From the NCBI RefSeq assembly GCF_008831285.2, contig NW_022204517.1, forward strand, positions 1-44,864: DNA of 44,864 bases, read 5' to 3'. Source of the DNA: Nymphaea colorata. Lineage: Eukaryota; Streptophyta; Magnoliopsida; Nymphaeales; Nymphaeaceae. Shown here one piece after another: positions 12,085 through 22,399 of this stretch (positions are counted from its first letter, which is position 1; each line of letters begins with the position of its first letter). The notes under the pieces were generated by a model that was given only the letters and a program-made list of their open reading frames with translations, did not search any database and had not been told where the DNA came from. The translations under genes were made by a program, and so were the position numbers.

Positions 12085-12660
12085 TGACCTAAAAAGACTA
12101 AAATCACCCTCTAAAAGGGATTTTTTGGTCAAGTGGAAGGGCAAATGGGTCTTGTCTACCCAAAAAGACTAAAATTACCCTCTAAAAGGAGGTTTTTTGG
12201 TCACAAGGAATGGCAAATAGGTTTTGTCCACCCAAAAAGACTAAAATTACCCTCTAAAAAGAGGTTTTTTGGTCAAAAGAAAGGGTAAATGGGTCTTGTC
12301 TATCCAAAAAGACAAAAATCACCATATAAAAGGAGATTCTTTTGTCAAAAGGAATGGCAAATTGGTCTTGTCCATCAAAAAAGACTAAAATTACCCTCTA
12401 AAAGGAGATTTTTTTGTCAAAAGGAAGGGCAAATTGGTCTTGTCCACCCAAAATGACTAAAATCGCCCTCTAAAAGGAGATTTTTTGTCAAAAGGAGGGG
12501 GAAATTGGTCTTTGTCCACCCAAAAAGACTAAAATCACCCTCTAAAAGGAGATTTTTTGGTCAAAAGGAGGGGCAAATTGGTCTTGTCCACCCAAAAAGA
12601 CTAAAATCACCTTCTAAAAGGAGATTTTTTGGTCAAAAGGAGGGGCAAATGGTTCTTAAA
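12085..12660. repeat. 72-bp tandem repeat, eight copies
   Basis: The anchor AAAAAGACTA recurs at 12091, 12162, 12234, 12306, 12378, 12450, 12522 and 12594 (a few one-base variants), giving periods of 71 then 72 bases throughout. Each unit has an anchor, AAAATCACCCTCTAAAAGG, a T-run plus GGTCAAAAGG, and GGGCAAATTGGTCTTGTCC. The last copies are most alike. The period is a multiple of three, but stops interrupt the open frame, so coding is unlikely. Confidence 0.92.
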
Positions 12661-13329
12661 TGATCGATTTGGATCTGAACTTGGGTTTTGAATCTAATTT
12701 GGATATGGAAGTTGTATTTGGGATTTAATTTGGATCTAAATTTGAGTTTCGTGCTTGGATAAAACATCATAATCTTTTAGAAAAATTTGGGGTGATTACA
12801 GATGCCCCTCTTTGTTAATTTGGGGTGTTTACTCTAGAAGAAGTAGATGAAGGAAGCTCCTCCCCTGATCCTCTTGTACTCAAATCCCGTCGAAGGAGCA
12901 TTTATGAAGGAAAATCACTCTTTTGGGATTGCTAATATAATGACAAATAAATGGTTTATCAAGGGAAGAAGGATTCAAAAGTGGCTAAAGTAGTGGTCTA
13001 AAACTAATAGTAAGGTATGTATTAATCTCGAATCTGACCAGATAAAAGGTATCGATCTTGAATATGACTCCTCCCTTGATAATGAATGAGCATGTAAGCT
13101 TTTGTTGGCCACACTTCAATAAAAGTCTTACAATAAAAAAGAAAGTTTATGGATTTTTGATGAATGAAAAAGTATGTGATAGCTTCAATAGGATTTTTGG
13201 CGGAGCTTTCTCGATGTGGTTCAGTACCAAAGACTCTAAACAATTTGTTAATGAGAAAAAGAAAAAAAAAATTGCAGTAACACATGAATGTTAAAGGATT
13301 AGATTCAAATAAAATCACATGTTACCATC

Positions 13330-13660
13330 TCAAATTTATCAGATATTAATAATTCCAATTCGAATTTGGATTTAAATATGAAGGAAGAAAAATCCATGCC
13401 GTATCCACATTCGAATTTGATTTAAATTCACAATTCAAACTTGATTTTAGATTTACATCCACACCTGAATCCAACTTTAAAATACAAGAGCCAAAACCAC
13501 ATTACGATATGTTAAGAATGTACAGATATTCAAAACGTATAAATTGGGTATATGATAATTCATTTGAAATTGAATTCGAAAGGAAACCTGAATCGGAATA
13601 TGATGGGATATTTAGTTAAAACTGAAGCCGAATTCGAATCCAATCAAAAGTCATTTCTTA
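13330..13660. repeat. Degenerate GAATTTGGATT-type repeat
   Basis: Repeated diverged phrases such as AATTCGAATTTGGATTT and TTCGAATTTGATTT fill the tract. It has the same texture as 2855-3320 and 18395-18925. Confidence 0.6.
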
Positions 13661-13878
13661 AATATAAAGCCCATTCAATTTTTTTAATTAAAGTGTCACT
13701 TTTTTCCTTTTTCATATCAACTAACTTTTTCAGAGTAGTGATCGTGCGTTCAAATTCATTACTTCAAAATAGATGTGAATACATACATGTGGTTGCTTCT
13801 AGAGAATTCTTACTACAACAAAAATACAAAAAATTAATAATTAGTTATTACAGTTTTAACAAATTGTTATACGAATGA

Positions 13879-14301
13879 TTATGTTATGATTTGAAGAGAA
13901 ACAAATAAACTGATATGAGATGTTGCACCAACCCAGATAGATGAATTCTTCTGAACAAATACTGCACCCATTAACACGAAGCTAAGCAGAGATATATAGT
14001 GGAGAATGATCAGGCCAACCTCCAAATAACTGAAGCATCCAACCACCACCTTTGACATTTCATAATGAAAAAATGAATGCAAAAGATAAAAAATGAAGTG
14101 GCTGAACTTGGCAATGGTAAAGAAACACAAATATTTGTTGACAAGTTTCCGAATGCTCCAGCTTCTGACACATGCAGTGCATTGGGCAATCACCTCCCCT
14201 ACCTCAATAAAAAAGAAAAAAAGAAGCAAAAAGAGAAAGTTGGGTTGGGGAGAGGAGGAGGAGGAGTCATTGCCACCCTTGAGGGTGTCGAGCAAAGGCA
14301 T
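13879..14301 (-). CDS. Unrecognised 140-codon open frame, weak candidate
   Basis: This frame runs without a stop for 140 codons and includes two hydrophobic stretches, one near residues 20-35 (FLFLLLFFFFIEVGEV) and one near residues 90-115. The 5' part overlaps the A-rich and GGA-rich DNA at 14200-14280, which inflates the Leu/Phe content, and the extreme 5' end overlaps the hAT-like element. I recognise no family. It may be chance, or a broken membrane-protein exon. Confidence 0.15.
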   Translation of the reverse strand: MPLLDTLKGGNDSSSSSPQPNFLFLLLFFFFIEVGEVIAQCTACVRSWSIRKLVNKYLCFFTIAKFSHFIFYLLHSFFHYEMSKVVVGCFSYLEVGLIILHYISLLSFVLMGAVFVQKNSSIWVGATSHISLFVSLQIIT

Positions 14302-15052
14302 GGGCCAGCATGATCAGACCCGGCCGGGTAACTTTGCGGACCAGGTATGCGGCCCGTCGTGGGCCCAGTAAGCCCAACAATTTTTTTAATTTTAATTTTT
14401 AAATGCATTTTCAAGTCTGTTTTCTTTGTAAAGGTTTCAAACTTTAAAAAATTGAAAGTTCACTTTAGTCTTCGTTTTCTTCTTTCGTCGTCAGCATTTC
14501 ACCAGGCTGCATCGCCATCATCGCACCTCCTGGCATGCGCAGCCATGCCTACCATGCCATCACCAATTAGTTGCCTCTTGTTCCAAATCAAGACCATTAG
14601 TCGCCGCCCTACTACTGCTCGGCTTGAGGACTCATTGATTCCATTGTCACCAGTCTACCCCCTCTCTATCTGTGTGTGTGTGTGTGAATGGTTGTTCTCC
14701 ATTGGAATGAATCCAACGTGCATGATTGTTCTCCGTTTGGCTGAATCAGGTGACATTCGTAAGATGGGGAAGGCAGGACAGTGGTTGAAGAGCATGTTGG
14801 GTTTGGCCCGTCCAATCGGAGCGTGAAGCAGTGGAGGAAAGGTGCAGGAGGAAGTTGCAGTCTGGCAGAAGCAGTGCCACGGAGGCTGCAAAAATGGGCC
14901 AGGCCTCATGCATTCTTATCATGGCCCGGTACTGGGTCCGGCCTGACCCGTTAATAGATGGGCCAGGTAGCGGGCTGGCCGGGTCCAAGCCCGGGTAGTT
15001 AACAGCACAAAATTGTCGGGTTGGGCTGGCATAGCCCGATGCCCAGGCCTAG
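14296..15052. mobile_element. hAT-like non-autonomous element
   Basis: The ends are nearly inverted: the left starts AGGCATGGGC, and the right read backwards gives CTAGGCCTGGGC, so AGGC(A/C)TGGGC matches 9 of 10. Flanking 8-mers TCGAGCAA (14288-14295) and TCCAGCAT (15053-15060) agree at 6 of 8, consistent with an aged 8-bp hAT target duplication. Both subterminal regions are rich in GGCCCGG/CCGGGCC words (14315-14380 and 14890-15050), a style common in plant hAT-derived repeats. The interior has no transposase and includes a short TG repeat near 14670-14687. Confidence 0.5.
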
Positions 15053-15131
15053 TCCAGCATGCATCTAGTGTTTCTCTTATTATTTAAAAAATAAGAATGT
15101 GGGCCCCTAGGTGGATGGCTGGGTCTTTGTG

Positions 15132-15132
<1 letters not shown>

Positions 15133-15171
<39 letters not shown>

Positions 15172-15180
15172 GTATATATT
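15133..15180. repeat. TA microsatellite
   Basis: About 20 uninterrupted TA units followed by GTATATG variants. Confidence 0.95.
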
Positions 15181-15333
15181 AATAGATGACAAAAGTGCCT
15201 TATCACTTTTTTATCTATGTTGTTCTCCCAACCACCGTCATGAAAATGATCAATTTCTATTCTGCTGGAGGCCGCAAAACCAGTTTTCTCTGCAATCTAA
15301 ACTTATAGACATGATTTTAAATTTGGTAAGAAA

Positions 15334-15335
<2 letters not shown>

Positions 15336-15372
<37 letters not shown>

Positions 15373-15374
15373 GT
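15336..15374. repeat. CA microsatellite
   Basis: About 15 CA units followed by a short TA stretch. Confidence 0.95.
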
Positions 15375-16553
15375 ATATTAAGTTAGTCATATTTTGGATG
15401 TTAATAATGTTTTTAATAATCTAAAAATGAATGGTTCTTTTAACATCAAAATTTTGAACATTGTATAAAAGAACAATTTTTTCATGAAAATAACTTGAAC
15501 TGAAACATGATTTTTATAAATTTAGTATTAATTATATACATATTAGGAGGTTCACATTTTATTTAAAATATCTTTTAATATAAATTTGAGAGGTATGGCT
15601 TAACATTATGCGAATCTTAACATTATGAGAAAGGTTAAGATATGGCTGTTGGATTCAATATGTATTTTTGCAACCGAGTCCAATATGAACTTTATGCTAA
15701 ATAAATTTGGATTGCAGATCATATATGTAAAATATTTTTACATAATAAAATCAATGAAGTAAAATATTAACAAGAAATCTGACAAGTCCAAAAGGGTGAA
15801 CTCTTGGGGATGTTGAAGGCTTGGCTTTGGGGATTTTTCTACTAGATTTATTTAGGAGCAAGTAAATTAAGAAATTGAATTTTTTCTTTAACACAACCTA
15901 TAAAAAATGTGCCGATGAGTATTTTTGTCATGTATTCTAGTATTATAACAGATCACGCCACGATTGATGGGAATTAAAGTTAATGTGAATGAAGAAAATA
16001 TAATGAATTGGAGAGAGAAAAGAAGCAGCAATATGAATGTACTGGGCGCTCTCTCTCTCCAATGTCATCAATCTGGATGGTCCAATGTCATCAATTTGGA
16101 TGGTTGAGAGAAAAAAAAGGAGAAAAAGTGAAAATTAATATTAGATGATCAAAATGTTCATCATTTTTTTCTCTTTAATTTTAATTTTCTCCTAACAACC
16201 TTTCATATTAGATTGGACGGTGCAAATTAAATGGCTGAGTGACTAAACAAATATATATATATATATATAGTCATCGGTGGTCTGGTAAAAATTGGTGTGA
16301 TCTCTACCATCTGTTGGTGTGATGAAGAAGAAAGCAAAAAATGTGGTGGCAGGAATGTCTTGTTGTAATAGGTCTCCATCCACTGATTGGACGAAAAGTT
16401 GATTTGTCTATTATAGAAATGTTGATGCTATGATAGCCATTCATTTTTGCTAATTATGAAAACACTATTAAAGCCCAGAAAATGATTAACTTATATATAG
16501 TTTGTGTCAATCTATTCTTAAACTTGACCTGTTGGTCTGGTTTCTACCAATCA
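15375..16553. other. AT-rich intergenic DNA
   Basis: No gene is seen. A 23-base direct duplication (CCAATGTCATCAATCTGGAT and its near copy) lies at about 16060-16105, and a TA microsatellite at 16250-16269. Confidence 0.5.
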
Positions 16554-16554
16554 C

Positions 16555-16606
<52 letters not shown>
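16554..16606. repeat. Compound (AT)n(GT)n microsatellite at a duplication edge
   Basis: About 13 AT units run directly into about 13 GT units. Immediately to the right begins sequence shared with 32085 onward, so the array marks the left limit of the segmental duplication. The other copy also has an AT/GA microsatellite at the same place (32057-32091). Confidence 0.9.
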
Positions 16607-16609
16607 AAG

Positions 16610-18062
16610 AAAGAAAAAAAAAAGAGAGAAAACAGCACGCAAGAACCTGCAAAACCACTCACTCTCTCTACCTCTCTTTATTTCACCTCACCTCCTGTTG
16701 GACCCCTCCCATACACTGCCCCCTCCCTTTCTTAATCTCCCCGTCAGAGCATTACTGAAGAGAGGGAGTGCACACACACATATGAGAACAGGAAGCCAGG
16801 GTGTGTTGACTCAAAGAAATGGTCAATAACACTCGCACATCATCGAGAGAGACAAAATTTATAAAAGGAAAACAAATTAAGAGATAGTACCTGGTGCAAT
16901 GTATCCCATGGTTCCAAGGGTGGTGGTAAGAGTCAATGACTTGTGACCAACTATAAACTTTGCAATGCCAAAATCACCAACGTATGCAGTCATGCTTTCG
17001 TCTAGAAGTACATTACATGACTTCAGATCACAATGAAGTATCATCTCCGAGTAACCATGGTGAAGATACTCTAAAGCACAAGCGACATCAATGATGATAT
17101 CCAATCTTTGGAAGAGATTCAAGAGATGGGCACCCAAATGTAGACAGACTTCCAAGCTCCCAAGGGGCATGTGTTGGAGAACTAAAGCCTTGAAATCTTC
17201 ATTAGAGCAAGACGTAATGACTTTAACAAGGTTTCGGTGCCTGATTTGGCGGAACATAGTGCATTCAATGTCAAAACTTTTAGATGCTCCCTCAAATGAC
17301 AAATTAAGGACCTTAACAGCCACTGTCGTTCCATCTGCTAGAATTCCTTTGTACACTGAGCCAAAGCTTCCACCTCCAAGAAAGTTTGCATCATTGAAAT
17401 TGCTTGTTGCATGCAATAGCTCTCTGTAAGAAATCACTGGGAGTGTAACTCTTAATCTTCCAGTGTCGTCAGGACGCTTCAACAACCCTGTTTCTATAGC
17501 ATGAGATACCAATAAGTGTGCAAACAATGACCAAAAGTGCTGAGCCTCCAATTGCGCAAGCGGCATTGACTCTAGCCGCATTGCTCTTACTTTGCCTCTC
17601 TGTTTTGTCTAAGCACAATGGGACATGGAATTTGGGAGCTCCACATAGTGCTTAGTTCCCTAGGAACGATTTGACAAAAAGGTTTCAAAACTTTCCACCA
17701 GTTGGAATCTCTCCTTTCAATCGATTGAAGGTCAAGTCCATGTCCTGGATGTGTTGAAGTTTTTCCAATGATTTTGGTATCTCACTTGAAAGCTTGTTGT
17801 GGGAAAGGTCAATAGCTTCAATGTTTACCATGTGATCAAGTTGTTCAGGAATGTGACCATCAAATGTGTTGTGAGAGAGATTCAAATACTCTATCATTTG
17901 GAGCTTTGATAATGATGCAGGCAACTCTCCACTCAGCTTGTTTGCAGAGATATCCATGTTGATCATCATGGCAAAATTCTCAAGACCCAAAGGCAGGTGA
18001 CCAGTCATGGAGTTGTCGTGCATGTATAGCTCCCACAAGTCCTTCAACTCACAAAGACCAAG
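16610..18062 (-). repeat. Segmental duplication of 32085-33535
   Basis: Non-coding DNA (for example GAGAGACAAAATT, AAGAGATAGTAC) and coding DNA of the RLK pseudogene align co-linearly with 32085-33535. The shared part covers the 5' part of the intron, the whole kinase-coding part of exon 1 and the last leucine-rich repeats. It stops abruptly at about 18062, inside a repeat codon run. The copies have many differences, so the event is not recent. Confidence 0.8.
16891..18062 (-). pseudogene. Truncated LRR receptor-like kinase pseudogene
   Basis: This is a partial copy of an XA21/EFR-like receptor kinase (LRR-XII type), a family that perceives microbial patterns at the plasma membrane. It starts inside the ectodomain with about four LRRs (GHLPLGLENF to LKGEIPTGGKF), then has a transmembrane stretch (GGSALLVIVCTLIGISC) and kinase lobes. 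Visible motifs are LGGGSFGSVYKG, VAVKVL, LHCDLKSCNVLLD (Cys where RD kinases have Arg, so non-RD), VGDFGIAKF and GTMGYIAP, ending at a GT donor (16890) where the family's intron lies. Lesions are TGA 17685-17687, TAA 17652-17654 and a frameshift near 17490. It lacks the N-terminal ectodomain and, as far as I can see, exon 2. Confidence 0.92.
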
Positions 18063-18164
18063 CCACAGCTCGAGCATGACTCTTTTAAGCTCGTTTACCA
18101 ACTCCCCATTTGACCTTTTTTTTTTTTTGGTTTTAAGTTTGAAAATTTTCAAAAGAATGCCAAG

Positions 18165-18345
18165 ATAAATGGTTTACTCAAGTTCAATCAAATCATTTTT
18201 TTGAAACTCGAACTTGACTTGTTTATAATCGCGAGTCTTGAGTTAAGCTTGAGCTTAACACAGCAAATTCAAGTCGAGCTTGAGTTGGCTCTACTCTTTT
18301 TACAGCTCTATCCACTTGACACACACAGATGGACTCATCCCTTAT
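18165..18345. repeat. Degenerate CTCGAGCTTGAG-type repeat
   Basis: Phrases such as GAGCTTGAGTT, TCGAGCTTGAG and CTCGAACTTGACTTG recur. A similar tract lies at 27300-27700. No gene is visible. Confidence 0.45.
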
Positions 18346-18394
18346 TTATAATGGTGAAACATGTTAGTTGGAGTGGGGAAGCTTCAACCTAAGG

Positions 18395-18925
18395 ATGTCA
18401 ATATGTCTGATTTGAATTGAATATCCAAGCGAACTGCTCCAAAAACATTTGGATGAAGAAAAGAAATTTACTAATCAACTAAAAAATCAAATAGGATTTC
18501 AAATTAAGAAATGAAGTCCGATTAGATTTAGATTCATATATGCGTAAATATCTGAACGAATTCAGATTTAGTTATATAAAAATATTCAATTGAATTCAGA
18601 TTCAGATTCAAATTTACAAAAATAACCGATCAGATCCAGATGGCACTTAGATTTAAATAAAAATTCTATATTCAATGCTCTTCCACTTTGTAAATTAGCC
18701 AGATTCAGATTCAAATTTTTCATATATGAATATAAAAATAGGACTCAGGTTGGATTCTGATTGTGACATCTCATTTCAGATTCAGATTAGGGTGGAAAAA
18801 AATGGATTTAGATCGGATTCAAATTATGAAATCTGAGTTTGTATGAGGACAAAAATTAGATTTGGATGAGATTCAGATTGTGGAATCTGATTTCAGATTC
18901 AATTTTGGATATGACTTTTTTTTCA
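18395..18925. repeat. Degenerate GATTCAGATTC-type repeat
   Basis: Diverged copies of GATTCAGATTCAAATT with a 12-24 base rhythm fill about 500 bases. It is the clearest example of the family also seen at 2855, 13330 and 28440. Confidence 0.7.
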
Positions 18926-18989
18926 TTTGTTTGGGAGATCAAAGCCGTTGATGGTTAATAATATATTTTATGGTACCCCATCCATCCTT

Positions 18990-19200
18990 GCGGATTTTCG
19001 CACTTTTCAAATATTCTTCATTATTATTTTTTGTATTTCGGTCCATCGATTTTCAAGAAAAACAAGGTCAGTCGTTCTGTCTAGTCCTCCCAACTTCTCC
19101 AAGGGTATGGGTGATGACTGTTCACGATGTTCTTAATGAGAAAGTTGCCGAATATTACTTCAGCTTCTCCAAGACTACACCCAAAAATGCGTAACGTACC
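18990..19200 (+). repeat. Dispersed repeat, family B copy 1
   Basis: This stretch aligns with 26985-27180 in the same orientation, sharing CCTCCCAACTTCTCCAAG, GTGATGACT and GATGTTCTTAA. On the plus strand both copies encode HDVLNEKVA. Of five base changes in that short piece, three are silent in this frame. It may be an exon fragment spread by a transposon, or part of an element. I do not recognise the peptide. Confidence 0.6.
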
Positions 19201-19269
19201 AGCATGCTGGAGCTTGTGGACATTGAGAAATGGTTCCATATTTGGGTGGTAGCCTTTTGGATATGAGTA

Positions 19270-20208
19270 ATTACTTAAAACTATATCCATATCCAATCCA
19301 ATACTTATATATATTAGAATCTGAAATCCAGTTGGATGTTATTTATTAAATATGAAGACATCTATTTCTTAATCAGAGATTAATTTTTTTCCATATTGTT
19401 TTTTTTTTTTTTCGAATGGTTCAGTTGGACATGCCATCAAGATGGAAAATAACACTTAAAGTCTATCCATATTAACAAGTGAATGACGAAGCAGTTCCAA
19501 TTCTTTTGCTTATGTTACATGAAAAGGCATGATATCTAGATAAAAGGTAGAAAGAGAGAGAGAACATATAATTAAGTGACAAATTGTCAATGATTTTGCA
19601 AAAATTGGCAAAAGCAATAAAGGAATACAAAAAACATATAAGAGGAAGGGAGGAAGGCGGTGGTGAGACTCAAAAGAGGAGTTCGAGTTGTGTGCGCCGG
19701 CCAGTGCACGCAACAATCACATGCCAAAAGAACATGAAAAAGGGGGCATCTTTGAATTAGAGAAAAAGAACTGTCTTTTTGAACCTTTTCAATTTTTCAA
19801 TTTTTTTTTATCCGTAAAGCAAATTTCTTTTTTCCATTTAAACAGGAACATATTTGTCATTAATCATGCTGACCCACAAAATTTTGGTGCACTACAATAC
19901 CACGTTTGGTGCAATATGTTATTACTTACAAGTATGAAATTGCATTCACCTCTGTAGTCAGTAGCTAGTTCAATTCCCAAATGCCTCTTGCCCTACAAAA
20001 TTGAAGAAGCACTTATAGCCCAAAGTTCGTTAGTTCTCACTAAAAATGAAATGATGTTGTAAACGCGAATCTCTCTTCTGAAATTCTTCCTAAAAATTAT
20101 ATATATATATATATATATATATGAACGTCGCCACCCCATAAGAGAATCGATAAGATTTTGCCAGGTAAAAGTTTTAACCTCTATCTTAAGTAGTCATCCT
20201 CCAAACGC
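19270..20208. other. No recognisable gene
   Basis: The tract is AT-rich, with a T-run near 19400 and a TA microsatellite at 20099-20122. It is the left flank of the copia insertion. Confidence 0.5.
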
Positions 20209-20213
20209 GTCAC
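20209..20213. repeat. Target-site duplication of the copia element, left
   Basis: GTCAC here is repeated exactly at 25796-25800, on the outer side of the other LTR. Five bases is the normal size for Ty1/copia integration. Confidence 0.85.
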
Positions 20214-20561
20214 AGTTAAGTTAAGAAACTGAAAGCATACAAGAGAAAGAGAGAAGGAGAGAAAGAAGAGGACGCACAAGATAACGTGGTTTGGCTAAAC
20301 AAGCCTACGTCCACACTAACGATTCTCTCTATTCTTCAATGATTCAACCAAGAGAGAGTACAAATATTTATAGTCACTGTGTACAATTGGGGTCCTTGAT
20401 TTTATGATCTGGATAGACTTTGGAAAGATTACTGGAGACTGTTTTTAGAAATGGATCTTTCCTTATCAAGAGAAGGTCCTTCAGTTTTGAATAACGTAGT
20501 GTTGGTGTTATCCTCTCCTTGATTGTCGTCCTCTCCCTGATTGTCGTAGATTCTCTTATCA
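20214..20561 (-). repeat. 3' LTR of the copia element
   Basis: This 348-bp LTR begins TGATAAGAGAATC next to the polypurine tract and ends CTTAACTTAACT. A 5-base stutter (TTAAC) at the outer end is absent from the other LTR. A TATA-like CTATAAATA reads on the minus strand near 20364-20373. Confidence 0.92.
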
Positions 20562-21200
20562 TTCCCCCTCAAGCTGCTCTTGGTGTCAACAAGATTAAGC
20601 TTCTTCCTTAGACAATGAAACCATTGTCCAGCCACTGCTTTGGTCAAGATATCAGCCAACTGTTCATGTGAGGTGACAAATTCAATTTGAATTTCCTTTT
20701 TGGCGACTTTCTCTCTAACAAAGTGAAAATTAATTTGGATATATTTTGTTCTTGCATGAAAAACAGGATTGGCTGCAAGGTAAGTAGCTCCAAGATTGTC
20801 ACATCAGCAATTGCAAGGGCTTCATATTCAACTTATGTGCTTGATCATGCTACAGTATATTGTCTAGTTGATCCCCAAGAAATAATATTTCCTCCAAGCA
20901 AAGTAACAAATCCACTGGTTGATCGTCGGTCATCTGGGCAGCCAGCCCAATCGACATCTGTGTATGCTTCGAATGTCATAGACTGGTTTCTTCGAATTTT
21001 AAGGCCATATGTGCTTGTGCCTTGTAGGTACCGAAGAATGCATTTGACATGACCCCAATGAAGATCAGAAGGATCATGTGTAAATTGGCATGCTTTATTA
21101 ATAGCAAATGAAATATCAGGTCAAGTAAGGGAAAGATACTGCAAGGCTCCAACAATGCTCCTACAGAGAGTACCATCCATGAGTTTCTCCCCTTCATGTG
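20429..21200 (-). pseudogene. Copia RNase H and polyprotein C-terminus
   Basis: RNase H would remove template RNA during reverse transcription. Family blocks appear across frames: SIVGALQYLSLT, then PDISFAINKACQF, DLHWGHVKCILRYLQGTS, and later DVDWAGCPDDRRSTSGFV. The end is ADILTKAVAGQWFHCLRKKL. Stops interrupt it at several points, for example between SLT and PDI. The final frame does not stop before the polypurine tract. It runs on through it and about 130 bases into the 3' LTR, ending at 20429. Copia polyproteins often end near or slightly inside the LTR. Confidence 0.88.
20562..20572 (-). other. Polypurine tract of the copia element
   Basis: The minus strand reads TTGAGGGGGAA directly before the LTR start TGATAAG. 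This is the plus-strand priming site. Confidence 0.85.
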
Positions 21201-21980
21201 TCAGAGAGGTAAGTTGGGAACAGCAGGTGTAACAACGTCTTTACCTTTCTCCATCCCAGCTTTGCTAAGTACATCAAGAATATATTTCTTTTGTGAAAGA
21301 AGAAGATGATCTTTGTTAAAGGATACGTCAATTCTAAGGAAGTAGTGGATTTTTCCTAAGTCTTTGAGGGAGAAGTGTTGTCCAAGCTTTGCTGAAAAAT
21401 TGAGTATTTCTATCTTCGAGCTGTCAATCAAAATAATATCATTGACATAAAGAGATTTCTTGAGTCTGCAAACATGATTAGGTAACTCTGAACTTTCAAA
21501 CCTTGGCGGCTGAATCATAAAAACCTCTTCTTTTAGTGTTCCATGAAGGAAGGCATTATTGACGTCAAGTTGAATGCACCATCCACGGCTGAAGGCAATG
21601 GACAAAACAAGACGAATAGTGGTTGGTTTGACAACTAGACTGAAAGTATCAAAGTAATCCAGTCCTTCTCTTTGATTAAATCCTTTGGCCGCTAATCTAG
21701 CCTTGTATCTAGTTATAGTACCATCAAAATGGCGCTTGATTTTGTAGACCCATTTGCATACAATAACGTTTAAGTGTGGCTGTCTCGGCACAAGGTTCCA
21801 TGTTTTGTTTTTGTAAAGAGCATCCATCTTGCTTTTCATAGCATTAACCCAGTTGTGGTCCTGTTGGGCCTCTTTTAGAGAGGTAGGTTCAGTTCGAGGA
21901 GTGGTTTGGGTCAAGTCGGTGAAGACTCTACAACGTTGGGTTCCATCTTAGGATGTTGTTATCATGTGATGGGACCTAGT
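21201..21980 (-). pseudogene. Copia reverse transcriptase with internal deletion
   Basis: The domain opens with WVNAMKSKMDALYKNKTW and continues through KWVYKIKRHFDGTITRYKAR, LAAKGFNQREGLDYFDTFS and QLDVNNAFLHGTL (first catalytic Asp). CRLKKSLY is then followed at once by VNDIILID (21438-21449 for YVND). In the family about 45-50 residues, starting GLKQAPRAW, lie between these blocks, so an in-frame deletion removed the central palm. The YVDD box is also changed to YVND. Either defect should abolish polymerase activity. Confidence 0.93.
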
Positions 21981-22399
21981 AGGCTCACCTAATTGGTTGT
22001 TAGGTTCATCATTGGAGGGAGACTCAAAGGAATTAGAACCGGTTTGGACAACTGCAGAACTCGGGGGACTAGGAATGATTTTGGGTAACTCAATAAGAGA
22101 CGAACTTTCTTTTGGCTTGTCAGTAGGTCTAGGTTCAATGGATGATTCGAGCCATCTTGAAATGATTGAGGGAGTAATAAAAGGAACAAAATGAGAGTAT
22201 AAAAAGCTCCTTTCATCAAATCTTTATGTCTAAATATGATGACACAATTGGAGACTGGATTGTAACAGATATAACCTTTATGATAGTTTCCATAGCTGAT
22301 GAAGACACAGGCTTGAGCTTTGGGTTCTAATTTTGAAGAACGTCTAGGTCCACTCAATGGATAGATGGTACATCCAAAGGTTCGTATATAATTATATTT

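Larger units (their letters stand above)
8900..13010 (-). mobile_element. Non-coding LTR-retrotransposon-like block (possible LARD)
   Basis: This 4-kb block has no protein domain on either strand but has ordered, retroelement-like parts when read on the minus strand. These are a region with a TGCCCCTC phrase and eight 72-bp repeats (candidate U3), a TATA-like CTACAAATACCCC near 12038-12050, a CT-rich transcribed-leader-like stretch, five hairpin-bearing tandem units (10840-11780), then mixed sequence. A GC-rich patch near 9285-9335 holds an inverted repeat (CCCGG, loop, CCGGG). TCTAAGCAAAGTCTC near 9025 recurs in diverged form near 10380. I could not find clean LTR pairs, a PBS or a target duplication, so the boundaries and the class are inference. 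Confidence 0.35.

Noticed and set aside
12085-12660. CRISPR-like reading of the regular array
   Set aside because: The units are directly tandem at 72 bp with no unique spacers, and this is plant nuclear DNA.
13879-14301. Presenting the 140-codon minus frame as a real membrane protein
   Set aside because: Its hydrophobicity is partly due to an A-rich run on the other strand, and no family match is recognised. Kept only as a low-confidence entry.
14347-14826. 159-codon plus-strand open frame
   Set aside because: It lies inside the hAT-like element, crosses a TG microsatellite, has biased low-complexity stretches and shows no domain, so it is probably chance.
17091-17429. Plus-strand frame over the kinase pseudogene
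   Set aside because: Shadow of the antisense kinase coding sequence.
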